Source: Candidatus Nomurabacteria bacterium
GTDB lineage: Bacteria > Patescibacteriota > Minisyncoccia > Phycocordibacterales > UBA2100
NCBI GenBank assembly: GCA_943359705.1
Contig: CALRIB010000001.1
Coordinates: 1-37,581, forward strand
Direction: 5' to 3'
Length of the DNA: 37,581 nt
Shown here: piece by piece, positions 6,382 to 14,304 of the stretch
How positions within the stretch are numbered: position 1 is the stretch's first letter
How the letters are laid out: every line of letters starts with the position of its first letter
Translations under genes and position numbers: made by a program
Notes under the pieces: generated by a model
Database searches by the model: none
Told to the model about the DNA's origin: nothing
The model's input: only the letters and a program-made list of their open reading frames with translations

Positions 6382-8028
6382 ATGGCAAAACAAGTTATTT
6401 TCGACCAGGACGTACGCAACGCGCTGAAGCGCGGCGTGGACATCGTCGCCAACGCGGTCAAAGTCACCATCGGTCCCCGTGGCCGCAACGTCGCGCTCTC
6501 GAAATCGTGGGGCGGCCCGACCATCACCAACGACGGTGTTTCTATCGCGAAGGAAATTTCTCTCGCAGACAAATTTGAAGACATGGGCGCGAGCATAGTG
6601 AAGGAGGTTGCTACCAAAACCAACGACAAGGCAGGTGACGGCACCACCACGGCCGTGGTACTCACACAAGCGATTGTGCACGAGGGCTTGAAGCGCACTG
6701 CGCTCGGCGCCAACGCGATGATGGTGCGCCGCGGTATCGAAGCGGCTGCCAAAGACGCAGTGGCTGAACTCAAGAAAATGTCGAAGCCGGTTCACGGCAA
6801 GCAGGAAATCAAGCAAGTCGCCAGCATCTCAGCTGAATCAGAGGAATTGGGCGAAAAAATCGCCGAAGTCGTCAGCAAAGTGGGCAAGGACGGCGTCGTC
6901 ACGGTGGAGGAATCGCAGGCCACCGGCATCGATTCCGAATACGTGGAAGGCTTGGAGTTCGACAAGGGCTACGTGTCGGCCTACATGATCTCAAACGCTG
7001 AGCGCATGGAAGCGGAAGTCAAAGACGCATCCATCCTCATCACCGACAAGAAAATTTCCGCAGTCAAAGACATCCTCCCGCTGCTCGAAAAAATTGCACA
7101 ATCGGGAAAACGCGACCTCGTCATCATCGCCGACGACGTGGAAGGCGAAGCGCTCACCACGTTTGTGGTCAATAAATTGAAAGGCGTATTCAACATCCTC
7201 GCGGTCAAAGCGCCGGGCTACGGCGATCGCAAGAAAGAAATGCTCGCTGACATCGCGACGACCGTCGGCGCGCAGGTCATCTCCGAAGACCTCGGTACCA
7301 AACTCGAGAACGCGGAGCTCACGATGCTCGGGCGTGCGAATCGCGTCGTGGCCACCAAAGATTCCACCATCATCATCGGCGGCAAGGGCAAAAAGAGCGA
7401 CATCGAGTCGCGCGTCGCCCAAATACGCAAACAGCTTGAGAATACCGACTCGAAGTTCGACAAAGAAAAGCTTGAGGAGCGCGTGGCCAAGCTCACCGGC
7501 GGCGTGGCCGTCATCCGCGTGGGTGCTGCCACAGAGACCGAGATGAAATACTTGAAAGACAAGATCGAGGACGCGGTCAATGCGACGAAAGCTGCGATTG
7601 CCGAGGGCATCGTACCGGGTGGAGGCGCAGCGCTCGCAAAAGTAGGCGAGAAGCTGGGCAAGAAAATTGACCCGAAGGCGCACGATGAGTACACCATCGG
7701 GTATCGCATTCTTCTCTCCGCGCTCTCCGCGCCCTTCCTCCAAATCTGCAAAAATTCCGGTCGCGAGGACGGCGCCGTGCTTTTGAAAGAAATCGTCTCG
7801 AAGCAGGGCGCGTTCGGTTTCAACGCCGCAAGCGAGAGTGAGGAAGCGCAAATCGTCGACATGTATGAAGCCGGCATCATCGACCCGGTTAAGGTGACAA
7901 GAAGCTGCGTGGAAAATGCCGCATCGGCATCAGCCGTACTTCTGACCACAGAAGCAGCGGTCGCAGATATTCCTGAAGACAAGAAAGCTCCTACGCCGGG
8001 AATGGGTGGAATGGGGGAAATGGATTAA
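6382..8028 (+). CDS. groEL: Chaperonin GroEL
   Basis: A 548-residue subunit of the ATP-driven double-ring chaperonin. Typical motifs: 'VTIGPRGRNV', the nucleotide-binding GDGTTTAVVL near residue 86, 'EGIVPGGGAALAKV', and a short Gly-Met tail (PGMGGMGEMD). Length is normal for the family. It is the second gene of groES-groEL and is followed by a strong GC-rich hairpin at 8049-8073. No SD is visible before the ATG. Confidence 0.98.
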   Translation: MAKQVIFDQDVRNALKRGVDIVANAVKVTIGPRGRNVALSKSWGGPTITNDGVSIAKEISLADKFEDMGASIVKEVATKTNDKAGDGTTTAVVLTQAIVHEGLKRTALGANAMMVRRGIEAAAKDAVAELKKMSKPVHGKQEIKQVASISAESEELGEKIAEVVSKVGKDGVVTVEESQATGIDSEYVEGLEFDKGYVSAYMISNAERMEAEVKDASILITDKKISAVKDILPLLEKIAQSGKRDLVIIADDVEGEALTTFVVNKLKGVFNILAVKAPGYGDRKKEMLADIATTVGAQVISEDLGTKLENAELTMLGRANRVVATKDSTIIIGGKGKKSDIESRVAQIRKQLENTDSKFDKEKLEERVAKLTGGVAVIRVGAATETEMKYLKDKIEDAVNATKAAIAEGIVPGGGAALAKVGEKLGKKIDPKAHDEYTIGYRILLSALSAPFLQICKNSGREDGAVLLKEIVSKQGAFGFNAASESEEAQIVDMYEAGIIDPVKVTRSCVENAASASAVLLTTEAAVADIPEDKKAPTPGMGGMGEMD

Positions 8029-8048
8029 GAAAGGGAACAAGAGAAACA

Positions 8049-8073
8049 AGCGGCCGCCCTACGGGCGGCCGCT
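8049..8073 (+). terminator. GC-rich hairpin after groEL
   Basis: An 11-base-pair perfect stem (8049-8059 with 8063-8073) with loop TAC. It lacks a clear U tract (GTCGTATTC follows), so it may act as a terminator or as a 3'-end stabiliser. Confidence 0.6.
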
Positions 8074-8127
8074 GTCGTATTCACAGGCTCACCACGCAGC
8101 ACTCCAAAGCACTGCTATCATGAAGCT

Positions 8128-10083
8128 ATGCATCCCTCGCTTAGGGTCGTGCGGGATATTTTTGCTGTTGGCGTCCTCTTCGTCGCTCTAAACACGGGTC
8201 TCAATATAGCCCTCGCGGCCGACGGCGGTAAAGCGACGGCCGACAAGAGCGCCGATGCGATGTGCAATCCCGTCATCACCCAGTGCAAACGTTGCGGCAC
8301 CATTCCCTACGGCTCGACGTGCATCAAAGGAGCGTCCAACAAGCTCAACATGAACGGCTGCCCGTGCCAGAGCAAGGACGGAAAGACCGGTGGTGTGTGC
8401 GTCGCGGCGAACAATTGCAAAGGTACTTGGAGAAAAGACGAGAAAGGTAAAGAAGTGCCCATCGACGGCAAGGGCACACCACCCCCCGCTTCCACCGCAC
8501 CTCCGAGCGGCACCACTCCACCGGGCGACCAGGTCCCGCCGACCACTTCTGCCGACCCGCGTCAGCCGAATCTGAATCCTGACGGTACTCCAGCCGCAGC
8601 AAACAATAGCGGCAAACAAACCGACGCTGCCGCCGAGCTCAACAATCTTGCATATCCCGACAACCCAAATGCTCCTTCGCGTCAGGAACAGCTGGAGAAG
8701 ATTGATGCGGAGATAGCACGACTCAAACAAGACATCTCACAATACTCCGCACAAAATACCGACGCCCAAAAAACGGCGGATCTCGCAGACTTGTACGCGC
8801 GGCGCGATGCGCTCTTGAATCCGCCGTTGACAAACGGGCCGGTTCAACCGTCAACTTTTGATGAGTCGGGGTTTACCCAAATAACCCCGCAGAAAGAGCA
8901 AACCTTTAGCGGTTGGTTATACGATAATACGAACGGATGGCTCGGCGTATCTGATAACCCTACTCAGCGGGCAATAGACCGTCTTACCAGTGAAGGTTTT
9001 ACTCCCGCTCAGCAGGAAAGATATTTTGAACAGTTGGCCGCTTCGGAAAGAGGTGAGGCGGTTCATCCCATTATCCCGCAAAGCACATTCATTGGACATG
9101 CAAATGCGGCCCCGGGCCTCGAAACTGCATGGATGACTCAACCAACCCCCTCAAATTCTTCATTTGTAGATCGACCCATAACTTCAGGCGAAGTGCAGAC
9201 GCAGCTTCCGCCTGCACAGACTTCGCAACAAACGGCACCGACTGCACCGCCCGCGTCTCCGGCCGCATCCGCGCCTCCCACGGGCTACACACCCGCGCCT
9301 TCTCCCGTTCAGTCGGGCCCGACCGGTGCACAACAATCCGGTCCGTTTGGTCCGCCGGCCGGCTCCGCACCGGCTGCACAAGCTCCTGCGACAAACCCCA
9401 CTCAAACCGGCCCGGCTCCTACGCCAACCCCCACTTCGCCCACCGGGCAGAGTCAATTCCCGACGAATCCGACGACCCCCACCAGGCCGACTGCTCCATA
9501 CCCGACTTCTCCTAGTCCGACTCCCACAGGCCCCACTCCTCCGGGGACGAGTCCGATTCCGAATAATCCCACGCAACAATTTCCAACAAGACCCGTTCCA
9601 AATATTCCGCCGACTCCGACCCCTTACACCCCGGCACGACCTACCACTCCAAACGTGCCAACGCGTATCTACAACAACGTCCGCACGTTTACGAATACCG
9701 TCCTTTCGCTTCTCTCGTTCAGCCCGCCGACCAATAACAATACGGTCGTTGTTACGCCTACGCCTGCCCCCGCCACTCCCGTCACGCCGACCGCCTCTAC
9801 ATATGTGCAGGCATGTCCGCCGGGGAAGCCTTGCGCCAATATCCCCATCATTCCGCTTCCGGGTCAGCCGCAGACTCTCACACCCACTGCTCCGCCAACG
9901 ACGCAGCAAACGGGCGCGTACGTGTGTTTCGACACCAACTCGTCTTTGCGGGTCATCACAGGCAGCAACGCATCGAACTGCGTAAAAGTGGGGGACACAC
10001 CGAGCCCGCTTCCGCAGCCGAATATTTCCGACCTTACCGAGCAGCTTCGTAGCTTCCTGACCCCGGCAGGTGCATCGCTATAA
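8128..10083 (+). CDS. Large secreted Cys- and Pro/Thr-rich protein of unknown function
   Basis: A 651-residue exported protein. A signal peptide is visible (hydrophobic residues 10-30, likely cut after ALA-30). Residues 46-97 hold eight cysteines, suggesting a small disulfide-bonded domain. Residues about 112-175 are Pro/Thr/Ala-rich; about 176-235 are charged and helical (coiled-coil-like); about 355-550 are a long Pro/Thr/Ser/Gln-rich disordered stretch. Four more cysteines lie near the C-terminus. There is no obvious C-terminal anchor. A TATCAT box (8116-8121) ends 6 bases before the ATG, so the mRNA is probably leaderless. The layout suggests a surface or wall-spanning stalk protein; no family is recognised. 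Confidence 0.8.
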   Translation: MHPSLRVVRDIFAVGVLFVALNTGLNIALAADGGKATADKSADAMCNPVITQCKRCGTIPYGSTCIKGASNKLNMNGCPCQSKDGKTGGVCVAANNCKGTWRKDEKGKEVPIDGKGTPPPASTAPPSGTTPPGDQVPPTTSADPRQPNLNPDGTPAAANNSGKQTDAAAELNNLAYPDNPNAPSRQEQLEKIDAEIARLKQDISQYSAQNTDAQKTADLADLYARRDALLNPPLTNGPVQPSTFDESGFTQITPQKEQTFSGWLYDNTNGWLGVSDNPTQRAIDRLTSEGFTPAQQERYFEQLAASERGEAVHPIIPQSTFIGHANAAPGLETAWMTQPTPSNSSFVDRPITSGEVQTQLPPAQTSQQTAPTAPPASPAASAPPTGYTPAPSPVQSGPTGAQQSGPFGPPAGSAPAAQAPATNPTQTGPAPTPTPTSPTGQSQFPTNPTTPTRPTAPYPTSPSPTPTGPTPPGTSPIPNNPTQQFPTRPVPNIPPTPTPYTPARPTTPNVPTRIYNNVRTFTNTVLSLLSFSPPTNNNTVVVTPTPAPATPVTPTASTYVQACPPGKPCANIPIIPLPGQPQTLTPTAPPTTQQTGAYVCFDTNSSLRVITGSNASNCVKVGDTPSPLPQPNISDLTEQLRSFLTPAGASL

Positions 10084-10094
10084 ACAGGCCACGA

Positions 10095-10122
10095 TTGACA
10101 ATTTTGTCAAATTTGATATAAT
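10095..10122 (+). promoter_or_regulatory. Consensus sigma-70 promoter for the 10197 gene
   Basis: TTGACA (10095-10100) and TATAAT (10117-10122) with a 16-base spacer: both boxes match the consensus exactly. The -35 box is also the left arm of an inverted repeat (TTGACA, four bases, TGTCAA at 10105-10110), which could be an operator. Confidence 0.85.
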
Positions 10123-10125
10123 GTA

Positions 10126-10195
10126 CGGAGTCCGCTCCTTAGGCATCCGATAGTTTGCCTTGGGTTTTCCCCACCGTCCTTAACAGGAGACTCCG
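10126..10195 (+). promoter_or_regulatory. Structured mRNA leader that can hide the Shine-Dalgarno
   Basis: CGGAGT (10126-10131) can pair with ACTCCG (10190-10195), and CTCCT (10135-10139) with the Shine-Dalgarno AGGAG (10185-10189). Together they give an 11-base-pair helix with a 3-base bulge that covers the ribosome binding site. Inside the loop smaller stems are possible (AGGCA 10142-10146 with TGCCT 10157-10161; GGG 10162-10164 with CCC 10169-10171). This is a candidate RNA switch or thermometer; no known riboswitch class is recognised. Confidence 0.5.
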
Positions 10196-10196
10196 C

Positions 10197-10496
10197 ATGT
10201 CGAGTCAAGCCCTTCCCGCGCCTCCCGGCAGCGTCAATGTGCTCAAAATTGTCGTTGTCGGATTGTCGGCGGGACTACTGGTCGCGCTCGTCGCCCTCTA
10301 CCTTCTGCTGGAGAAATCCCGCGAGATGGCACGAACGCTCCCGCAGCCGACGCCAGCGTGCTTCTACGATCCGAACGACGTTCAGTCCTGCTGCGAACGG
10401 AACGAGGTTCCGAAGTTCTCCGTTGACCCCGGCCGCCTCGAAAACGGCAAGGTCGTCTCCCCTTGGAGAACTGCCTGCAGACGCGTACAAACCTGA
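10197..10496 (+). CDS. Small single-pass membrane protein (orphan)
   Basis: A 99-residue protein of unknown function with one transmembrane helix (about residues 14-38: VLKIVVVGLSAGLLVALVAL and on). The outer part contains three cysteines close together (ACFYDPNDVQSCCE). The ATG at 10197 is fixed by AGGAGA six bases upstream; an upstream in-frame ATG at 10155 lacks an SD. It has a perfect promoter, a structured leader and its own terminator, so it appears to be independently and perhaps translationally controlled. Confidence 0.65.
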   Translation: MSSQALPAPPGSVNVLKIVVVGLSAGLLVALVALYLLLEKSREMARTLPQPTPACFYDPNDVQSCCERNEVPKFSVDPGRLENGKVVSPWRTACRRVQT

Positions 10497-10513
10497 CGCA
10501 GCAAACATCGGAT

Positions 10514-10543
10514 AAGACGGCAGCTCGCTTGAGCCGCCGTCTT
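10514..10543 (+). terminator. Hairpin terminator after the 10197 gene
   Basis: Stem AAGACGGC/GCCGTCTT (10514-10521 with 10536-10543), one mismatch, then GCTC/GAGC around a 4-base loop, followed by TCC. It lies directly before the lemA promoter. Confidence 0.75.
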
Positions 10544-10554
10544 TCCATTTGTGG

Positions 10555-10560
10555 TATAGT
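10555..10560 (+). promoter_or_regulatory. Extended -10 box of lemA (leaderless)
   Basis: TGG-TATAGT ends 6 bases before the lemA ATG, so transcription should begin at or next to the start codon. Confidence 0.6.
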
Positions 10561-10566
10561 GGACAC

Positions 10567-11124
10567 ATGACAGGTTGGATTATTTTGGGAATAGTCGTAG
10601 TGGTCGCACTTTGGGCCATCTACGCTTTCAATCGTTTTGTTACGCTTACCAACCGTGTGAAAGAGGCTTGGTCGGATATTGATATCCAGCTGAAGCGTCG
10701 CTACGACCTCATTCCGAATCTCGTGGAGACGGTCAAAGGATACGCCGGGCACGAGAGCGGCACGCTTGCGAAGGTGACCGAGATGCGCACGCGCGCGATG
10801 AACGCCACGACGCCGACCGACAAATCGGCTGCGGAAAACATGCTCTCCGGCGCGCTCAAAACCCTTTTCGCCGTTTCGGAAAATTATCCCAACCTGAGAG
10901 CCAACGAAAACTTCGTCGAACTTCAAAATGAACTTTCCGACACAGAAAACAAAATCCAAGCCGCTCGCCGTTTCTACAATTCCACCGTGCAGGACCTCAA
11001 CACCGGTCTCCAGGTATTCCCGTCCAACCTCATCGGCTCGACCTTCGGCTTCACTCCTCGCGACTTCTTCCAACTGGGCGAGAACGAACAAGCAGCAAAA
11101 GAGCCGGTGAAAGTCAGTTTTTAG
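10567..11124 (+). CDS. lemA: LemA family protein
   Basis: A 185-residue membrane-anchored helical protein. One N-terminal helix (about residues 3-24) is followed by the LemA core: 'RVKEAWSDIDIQLKRRYDLIPNLVETVKGYA', here in full family order, and 'YPNLRANENFVELQNELSDTENKIQAARRFYN', both diagnostic. The C-terminal 'FPSNLIGSTFGFTPRDFFQL' is also typical. The biochemical role of LemA is not settled. In many bacteria it sits near htpX, as here (one convergent gene between). The ATG at 10567 is chosen over an upstream TTG because the promoter box ends 6 bases before it. The 3' end overlaps the convergent hydrolase gene by 11 bases. Confidence 0.93.
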   Translation: MTGWIILGIVVVVALWAIYAFNRFVTLTNRVKEAWSDIDIQLKRRYDLIPNLVETVKGYAGHESGTLAKVTEMRTRAMNATTPTDKSAAENMLSGALKTLFAVSENYPNLRANENFVELQNELSDTENKIQAARRFYNSTVQDLNTGLQVFPSNLIGSTFGFTPRDFFQLGENEQAAKEPVKVSF

Positions 11125-11836
11125 TCGCTGTCCGTATCGTTTTTTTGGTGTGCGGCGGCTTTTTCTGCTGCGGCACCATGAGGGGCGGACGCGGCGCGCT
11201 AATATAAAACTCATGTTTGCCTATTTGGCCGACTTTTATAAGTGAATCAAAAAAGGCCTTTGACCGTTCACTCATTTGGGCATCCGTCGATTTGTAGAAT
11301 TGCGTATTTTCAGGCAAACCGGTTATCTGGGAGAGTTCTCTTACGATAGCTTCCGGACTCTTGTGCGCAAAATGTTTTACGAAGATCTCGGTCAGCTTGA
11401 CGAGGTCGCCGCCCTCGCGCCGCGCGAGCTCTTGCGGATCGTATGCGGTCCACGAAAATTGCCGCTTGGCGTAGACGACGTCCTGGATGCTGTGGCCCCA
11501 ACGTTTCGACGCAAGTCGTGCGAAGGTGACTTGTGCGATAGCCAGTTGACCATGCGCACTCTCGCCGCGCGCCTCATGAAACACGTTCTTTGCCAGGAAT
11601 TCGAGATCGCTTTTGCTGAAAAATTCTTGACGCTGTTCTTGCACTTTGAGTGCACGTGGCTCTGCAGCAGCTGCATCCGTAGGAGTGGCGAGCGAGACGA
11701 CGCTCGCGGCAAGGAGCGTTCGCAATCCGGTCGCGATCTCTTCCATTGAAGGCGGGCGCCCCGACGAACTCTCATCGGCAGCGAAGTCGGAAAGCGTCTC
11801 GCGAAAACTCCGCCGCTGCGGCATTTCCATGTACAT
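11114..11836 (-). CDS. SleB-type cell wall hydrolase (Hydrolase_2 family)
   Basis: A 240-residue predicted peptidoglycan hydrolase. A hydrophobic segment (about residues 36-58, ending in DAAAAEP) follows a charged N-terminus and may be a signal anchor. The catalytic domain begins at LEFLAKNVFHEARGE; Glu88 of the HEARGE motif is the expected catalytic residue, and 'GQLAIAQVTFARLASKRWGHSIQDVVY' and 'QFSWT' complete the SleB/CwlJ signature. The C-terminus is basic and Pro-rich. It is a likely lytic transglycosylase-like enzyme for wall remodelling. A TATACT box (11844-11849) ends 7 bases before the ATG. It sits between lemA and htpX in opposite orientation. Confidence 0.85.
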   Translation of the reverse strand: MYMEMPQRRSFRETLSDFAADESSSGRPPSMEEIATGLRTLLAASVVSLATPTDAAAAEPRALKVQEQRQEFFSKSDLEFLAKNVFHEARGESAHGQLAIAQVTFARLASKRWGHSIQDVVYAKRQFSWTAYDPQELARREGGDLVKLTEIFVKHFAHKSPEAIVRELSQITGLPENTQFYKSTDAQMSERSKAFFDSLIKVGQIGKHEFYISAPRPPLMVPQQKKPPHTKKTIRTATKN

Positions 11837-11893
11837 CGATTCAAGTATAGCTCACCGTAGATTCAGGCCTATTTTCCCAGTATGATGAGCGGG

Positions 11894-12787
11894 ATGGCTT
11901 CCCTCTACACACAGCAGTCAAAAAACGTCTTCCGGACATGGACGATGATGGGGGTGTTTCTCATTTTGGTCATTGGAGTCGGATGGCTGGCGGCGCAATA
12001 CTACGGTGATTCGACACTTCTCTACGTGGCAGTCGGCTTTTCACTGTTTGCCAACGTGGGCGCCTACTGGTTCTCCGACAAAGTCGCTATCGCTTCCGTG
12101 GGAGCGAAGCCGGCTGATGAAAATCAGTACAAAGAATTGCATCGCATCGTCGAAAATCTTGCCATCACGGCGGGGTTGCCGAAGCCGCGTGTGTACATTA
12201 TTGAAGACCCGGCGCCCAACGCATTTGCAACCGGGCGAGATGCAAAGCACGCGGTTATAGCGGTGACGACCGGGCTTCTTGGAATGATGGACCGAAGCGA
12301 GCTCGAAGGCGTGCTCGCGCACGAACTCTCGCACGTGGGCAATCGCGATATTTTGGTGATGACGGTCGCGGTCGTCTTGGTCGGATTCATCTCTGTGCTC
12401 GCCAATATGTTCTTGCATATCGGCCACTGGGGCGGACGCGACAGAGACAGCAAGGGTAACGCATTTATCGCAATTGCCGCGATTATGGCGATGATTCTTG
12501 CACCCATCGCGGCCCAGCTCATCCAACTCGCCATCTCCCGCAAACGTGAATTCTTGGCTGACGCATCGGGCGCTTTGCTCACACGCTATCCCGATGGCCT
12601 AGCGTCCGCGCTCACCAAAATCGGCGCATACGCCGCGCCGATGCAGCGTGCTTCGACCACCACCGCGCATCTTTTCATTTCCAATCCGTTCGGCGCACAT
12701 CCGGCAGGGCAGTACTTGGCCAATCTTTTTTCCACGCATCCGCCTCTTTCCGCGCGCATCGAAGCGCTGCAAGGGATGAACGTGTAA
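11894..12787 (+). CDS. htpX: HtpX-like membrane zinc metalloprotease (M48)
   Basis: A 297-residue integral membrane protease for quality control of membrane proteins. Two N-terminal helices, zinc motif HELSH at residues 143-147, further helices, and the third-ligand motif REFLADASGA are visible. The start at 11894 (MASLYTQQSKN) is preferred over ATGs at 11882 and 11885: the upstream ones overlap a TATGAT box (11881-11886) ending 7 bases before 11894, and MASLYTQQ matches the family N-terminus. The next gene starts 6 bases after its stop. Confidence 0.93.
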   Translation: MASLYTQQSKNVFRTWTMMGVFLILVIGVGWLAAQYYGDSTLLYVAVGFSLFANVGAYWFSDKVAIASVGAKPADENQYKELHRIVENLAITAGLPKPRVYIIEDPAPNAFATGRDAKHAVIAVTTGLLGMMDRSELEGVLAHELSHVGNRDILVMTVAVVLVGFISVLANMFLHIGHWGGRDRDSKGNAFIAIAAIMAMILAPIAAQLIQLAISRKREFLADASGALLTRYPDGLASALTKIGAYAAPMQRASTTTAHLFISNPFGAHPAGQYLANLFSTHPPLSARIEALQGMNV

Positions 12788-12793
12788 ATCACC

Positions 12794-13333
12794 ATGCATT
12801 TATCGCGCGACGGCAAATTCGTACGCACCGACATGTGGCGCGAAGGGGAGTATCTCGACCTCTGGAGCGTGCCGCATTTTCTCTCAGGCGTCGCTCTTGC
12901 ACTCGCGATGCGTTACGTGGGCTTCGATGTATTGCCTACTTTTGTCGTGGCGTTCCTGCTCCTTGTCGGCTACGAAATGTTCGAAGCGCTCGCCAAGATA
13001 GAGGAAACTCGCTGGAATCGTACGCTTGACGTCGTTGTCGGGCTAGTGAGCTTTACGCCCACCTATCTTCTCTCCGCGTCATTCGCCGCAGCGGATATTG
13101 TGCCCGCATTCGCACTCGTCGCAGGTATCGATGGCGCACTCAGTTTCATCGGCTGGCGCGCATCGCAAAAAGCAATTGTTCTCGAAACAAAACTTCGCGC
13201 CGAAATTGAAGGCCAAAGAGAAAAAATGCAGGAGCGCGGCGAGCGTATCAAGGCCAAGCTGCACGAAGAGCGGCTCAAGTGGGACAAGCGAGGGCGAGCA
13301 TTCAAAAACCGAATTATTGAAGAGAAACTTTAG
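12794..13333 (+). CDS. Polytopic membrane protein with charged C-terminal helix
   Basis: A 179-residue protein of unknown function. About four hydrophobic segments lie between residues 28 and 125, with 'VPHFLSGVALALAMRYVG' and 'GYEMFEALAKIEETRWNRTLDVVVGL' in the first half. Residues about 140-179 are strongly charged and helical (KLRAEIEGQREKMQERGERIK), a likely cytoplasmic coiled coil. It starts 6 bases after htpX and is probably cotranscribed with it, which hints at a role in membrane quality control. Confidence 0.75.
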   Translation: MHLSRDGKFVRTDMWREGEYLDLWSVPHFLSGVALALAMRYVGFDVLPTFVVAFLLLVGYEMFEALAKIEETRWNRTLDVVVGLVSFTPTYLLSASFAAADIVPAFALVAGIDGALSFIGWRASQKAIVLETKLRAEIEGQREKMQERGERIKAKLHEERLKWDKRGRAFKNRIIEEKL

Positions 13334-13376
13334 GTGACCGGAACATTCCGCCTTCGCAATCACGATATGGGCGAGA

Positions 13377-13396
13377 ATAGGTCGATATATCGCCCT
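13377..13396. promoter_or_regulatory. Downstream copy of the TrpR-like gene's operator
   Basis: ATAGGTCGATATATCGCCCT matches the upstream site (13824-13843) at 19 of 20 bases, in the same orientation. It lies 12 bases beyond the stop of the TrpR-like gene, between two convergent genes. Confidence 0.7.
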
Positions 13397-13408
13397 GTTC
13401 GTTTCCGT

Positions 13409-13825
13409 TCAGATTGGTTTTCTCCCGCTTCGAAGTGCGTCCAAACGCTTTTGATGCCGCGGACCCGCCCGGGAGGGCATCCCGGCCGAAAGGAACACTT
13501 CCAGATAATCAAGGAACGAAAGGTTTCTGTTGAAAACACGGCATAGCGGATCAAAGTCTCCGGCCAACAGACGTCTATGGAGGCGCTTAATGGTTGATCC
13601 ACTGACGTTGAGCGTTTGTTCAATGTAGTAATAGGACTGGTCGCGTTCGAGCATCGTTATAATGGCGAGGCGCTTTGCGAGCATCATCCGTTCTGTGGGA
13701 GTTAGAAGAGAACGAACCCGAGCTTTCCCTCTTTGAAGACTTGTTGAGAAAAGAGCATTCATAAACGCATTGATAATATGTTGCTCCGTGCGAGGTTCTA
13801 TCTTTCGTTTCGAGACGTGTGTCAT
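13409..13825 (-). CDS. TrpR/YerC-like helix-turn-helix regulator
   Basis: A 138-residue DNA-binding protein of the Trp repressor superfamily (YerC/YecD type). The core 'LLTPTERMMLAKRLAIITML' and the helix-turn-helix region 'YYIEQTLNVSGSTIKRLHRRL' (about residues 64-86) match the family. The ligand of YerC-type proteins is generally not tryptophan; none can be inferred here. The C-terminal 35 residues are a basic extension. A perfect 20-base palindrome overlaps its start codon and a near-identical copy follows its stop, which strongly suggests autoregulation. There is no SD; the short distance from the operator to the ATG suggests a leaderless mRNA. Confidence 0.85.
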   Translation of the reverse strand: MTHVSKRKIEPRTEQHIINAFMNALFSTSLQRGKARVRSLLTPTERMMLAKRLAIITMLERDQSYYYIEQTLNVSGSTIKRLHRRLLAGDFDPLCRVFNRNLSFLDYLEVFLSAGMPSRAGPRHQKRLDALRSGRKPI

Positions 13826-13844
13826 AGGTCGATATATCGACCTA
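13824..13844. promoter_or_regulatory. Palindromic operator at the TrpR-like gene start
   Basis: TAGGTCGATATATCGACCTA (13825-13844) is a perfect 20-base palindrome. Its first base is part of the start codon of the minus-strand TrpR-like gene, so it covers the place where RNA polymerase must bind. It is the best candidate binding site of that regulator. Confidence 0.75.
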
Positions 13845-13896
13845 TAGTAGCATTGGCGATTGAACCCAGAAAGAAACTCGATATACTACCAGTTAC

Positions 13897-13981
13897 GGAG
13901 GCGTCGCATAGTGGTCTAGTGCACCGCCTTGGAAAGGCGGCATGCCGCAAGGCATCGAGAGTTCGAATCTCTCCGCCTCCG
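13897..13981 (+). tRNA. tRNA-Ser (GGA)
   Basis: Class II tRNA of 85 bases. Acceptor GGAGGCG (13897-13903) pairs with CGCCTCC (13974-13980), discriminator G. The anticodon loop TTGGAAA gives GGA at 13931-13933. The long variable arm ATGCC-GCAA-GGCAT identifies serine. The T loop is TTCGAAT. CCA is not encoded. A TATACT box at 13882-13887 ends 9 bases upstream. Confidence 0.96.
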
Positions 13982-13986
13982 CCCTT

Positions 13987-14304
13987 ATGGAACAACGAAT
14001 TCAAAATCTTGAGAAAGAACTTGCGGCGATGGCGCAGCGTGTTCAGCAGTTGGAAACTGAAGCATCCGCTCTAAAAGAGCGTAACAAGCGCGTCGAAGGG
14101 GACAAGGCGTGGGAGATAAGTTATTTTAGGAGTTGCTCGCTGGCGGCGGCGACGTACGTTGTCTCGGCCGTCGTGCTCAAAATGATAGACCGCGAGAATT
14201 TCTTCGTCGAAGCGCTGGTGCCGGCGCTCGGGTATCTTCTTTCAACGCTCTCGCTCCCGGCCGTGAAGCGCTGGTGGGTAAGAAAATTTGATTCACGAGT
14301 CTAA
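13987..14304 (+). CDS. Small coiled-coil membrane protein
   Basis: A 105-residue protein of unknown function. Residues 1-40 form a clear heptad coiled coil (MEQRIQNLEKELAAMAQRVQQ and on). Two hydrophobic segments follow (about residues 49-63 and 72-92). The ATG at 13987 is used because the in-frame ATG at 13942 lies inside tRNA-Ser. It begins 5 bases after the tRNA and is probably expressed from the tRNA promoter. Its stop overlaps that of the convergent gene by 3 bases (CTAA). Confidence 0.6.
   Translation: MEQRIQNLEKELAAMAQRVQQLETEASALKERNKRVEGDKAWEISYFRSCSLAAATYVVSAVVLKMIDRENFFVEALVPALGYLLSTLSLPAVKRWWVRKFDSRV

Noticed and set aside
9184..9909. 241-codon Arg/Gly-rich antisense frame in the secreted-protein gene
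   Set aside because: The composition is the mirror of Pro/Thr-rich coding; no domain or start signal.
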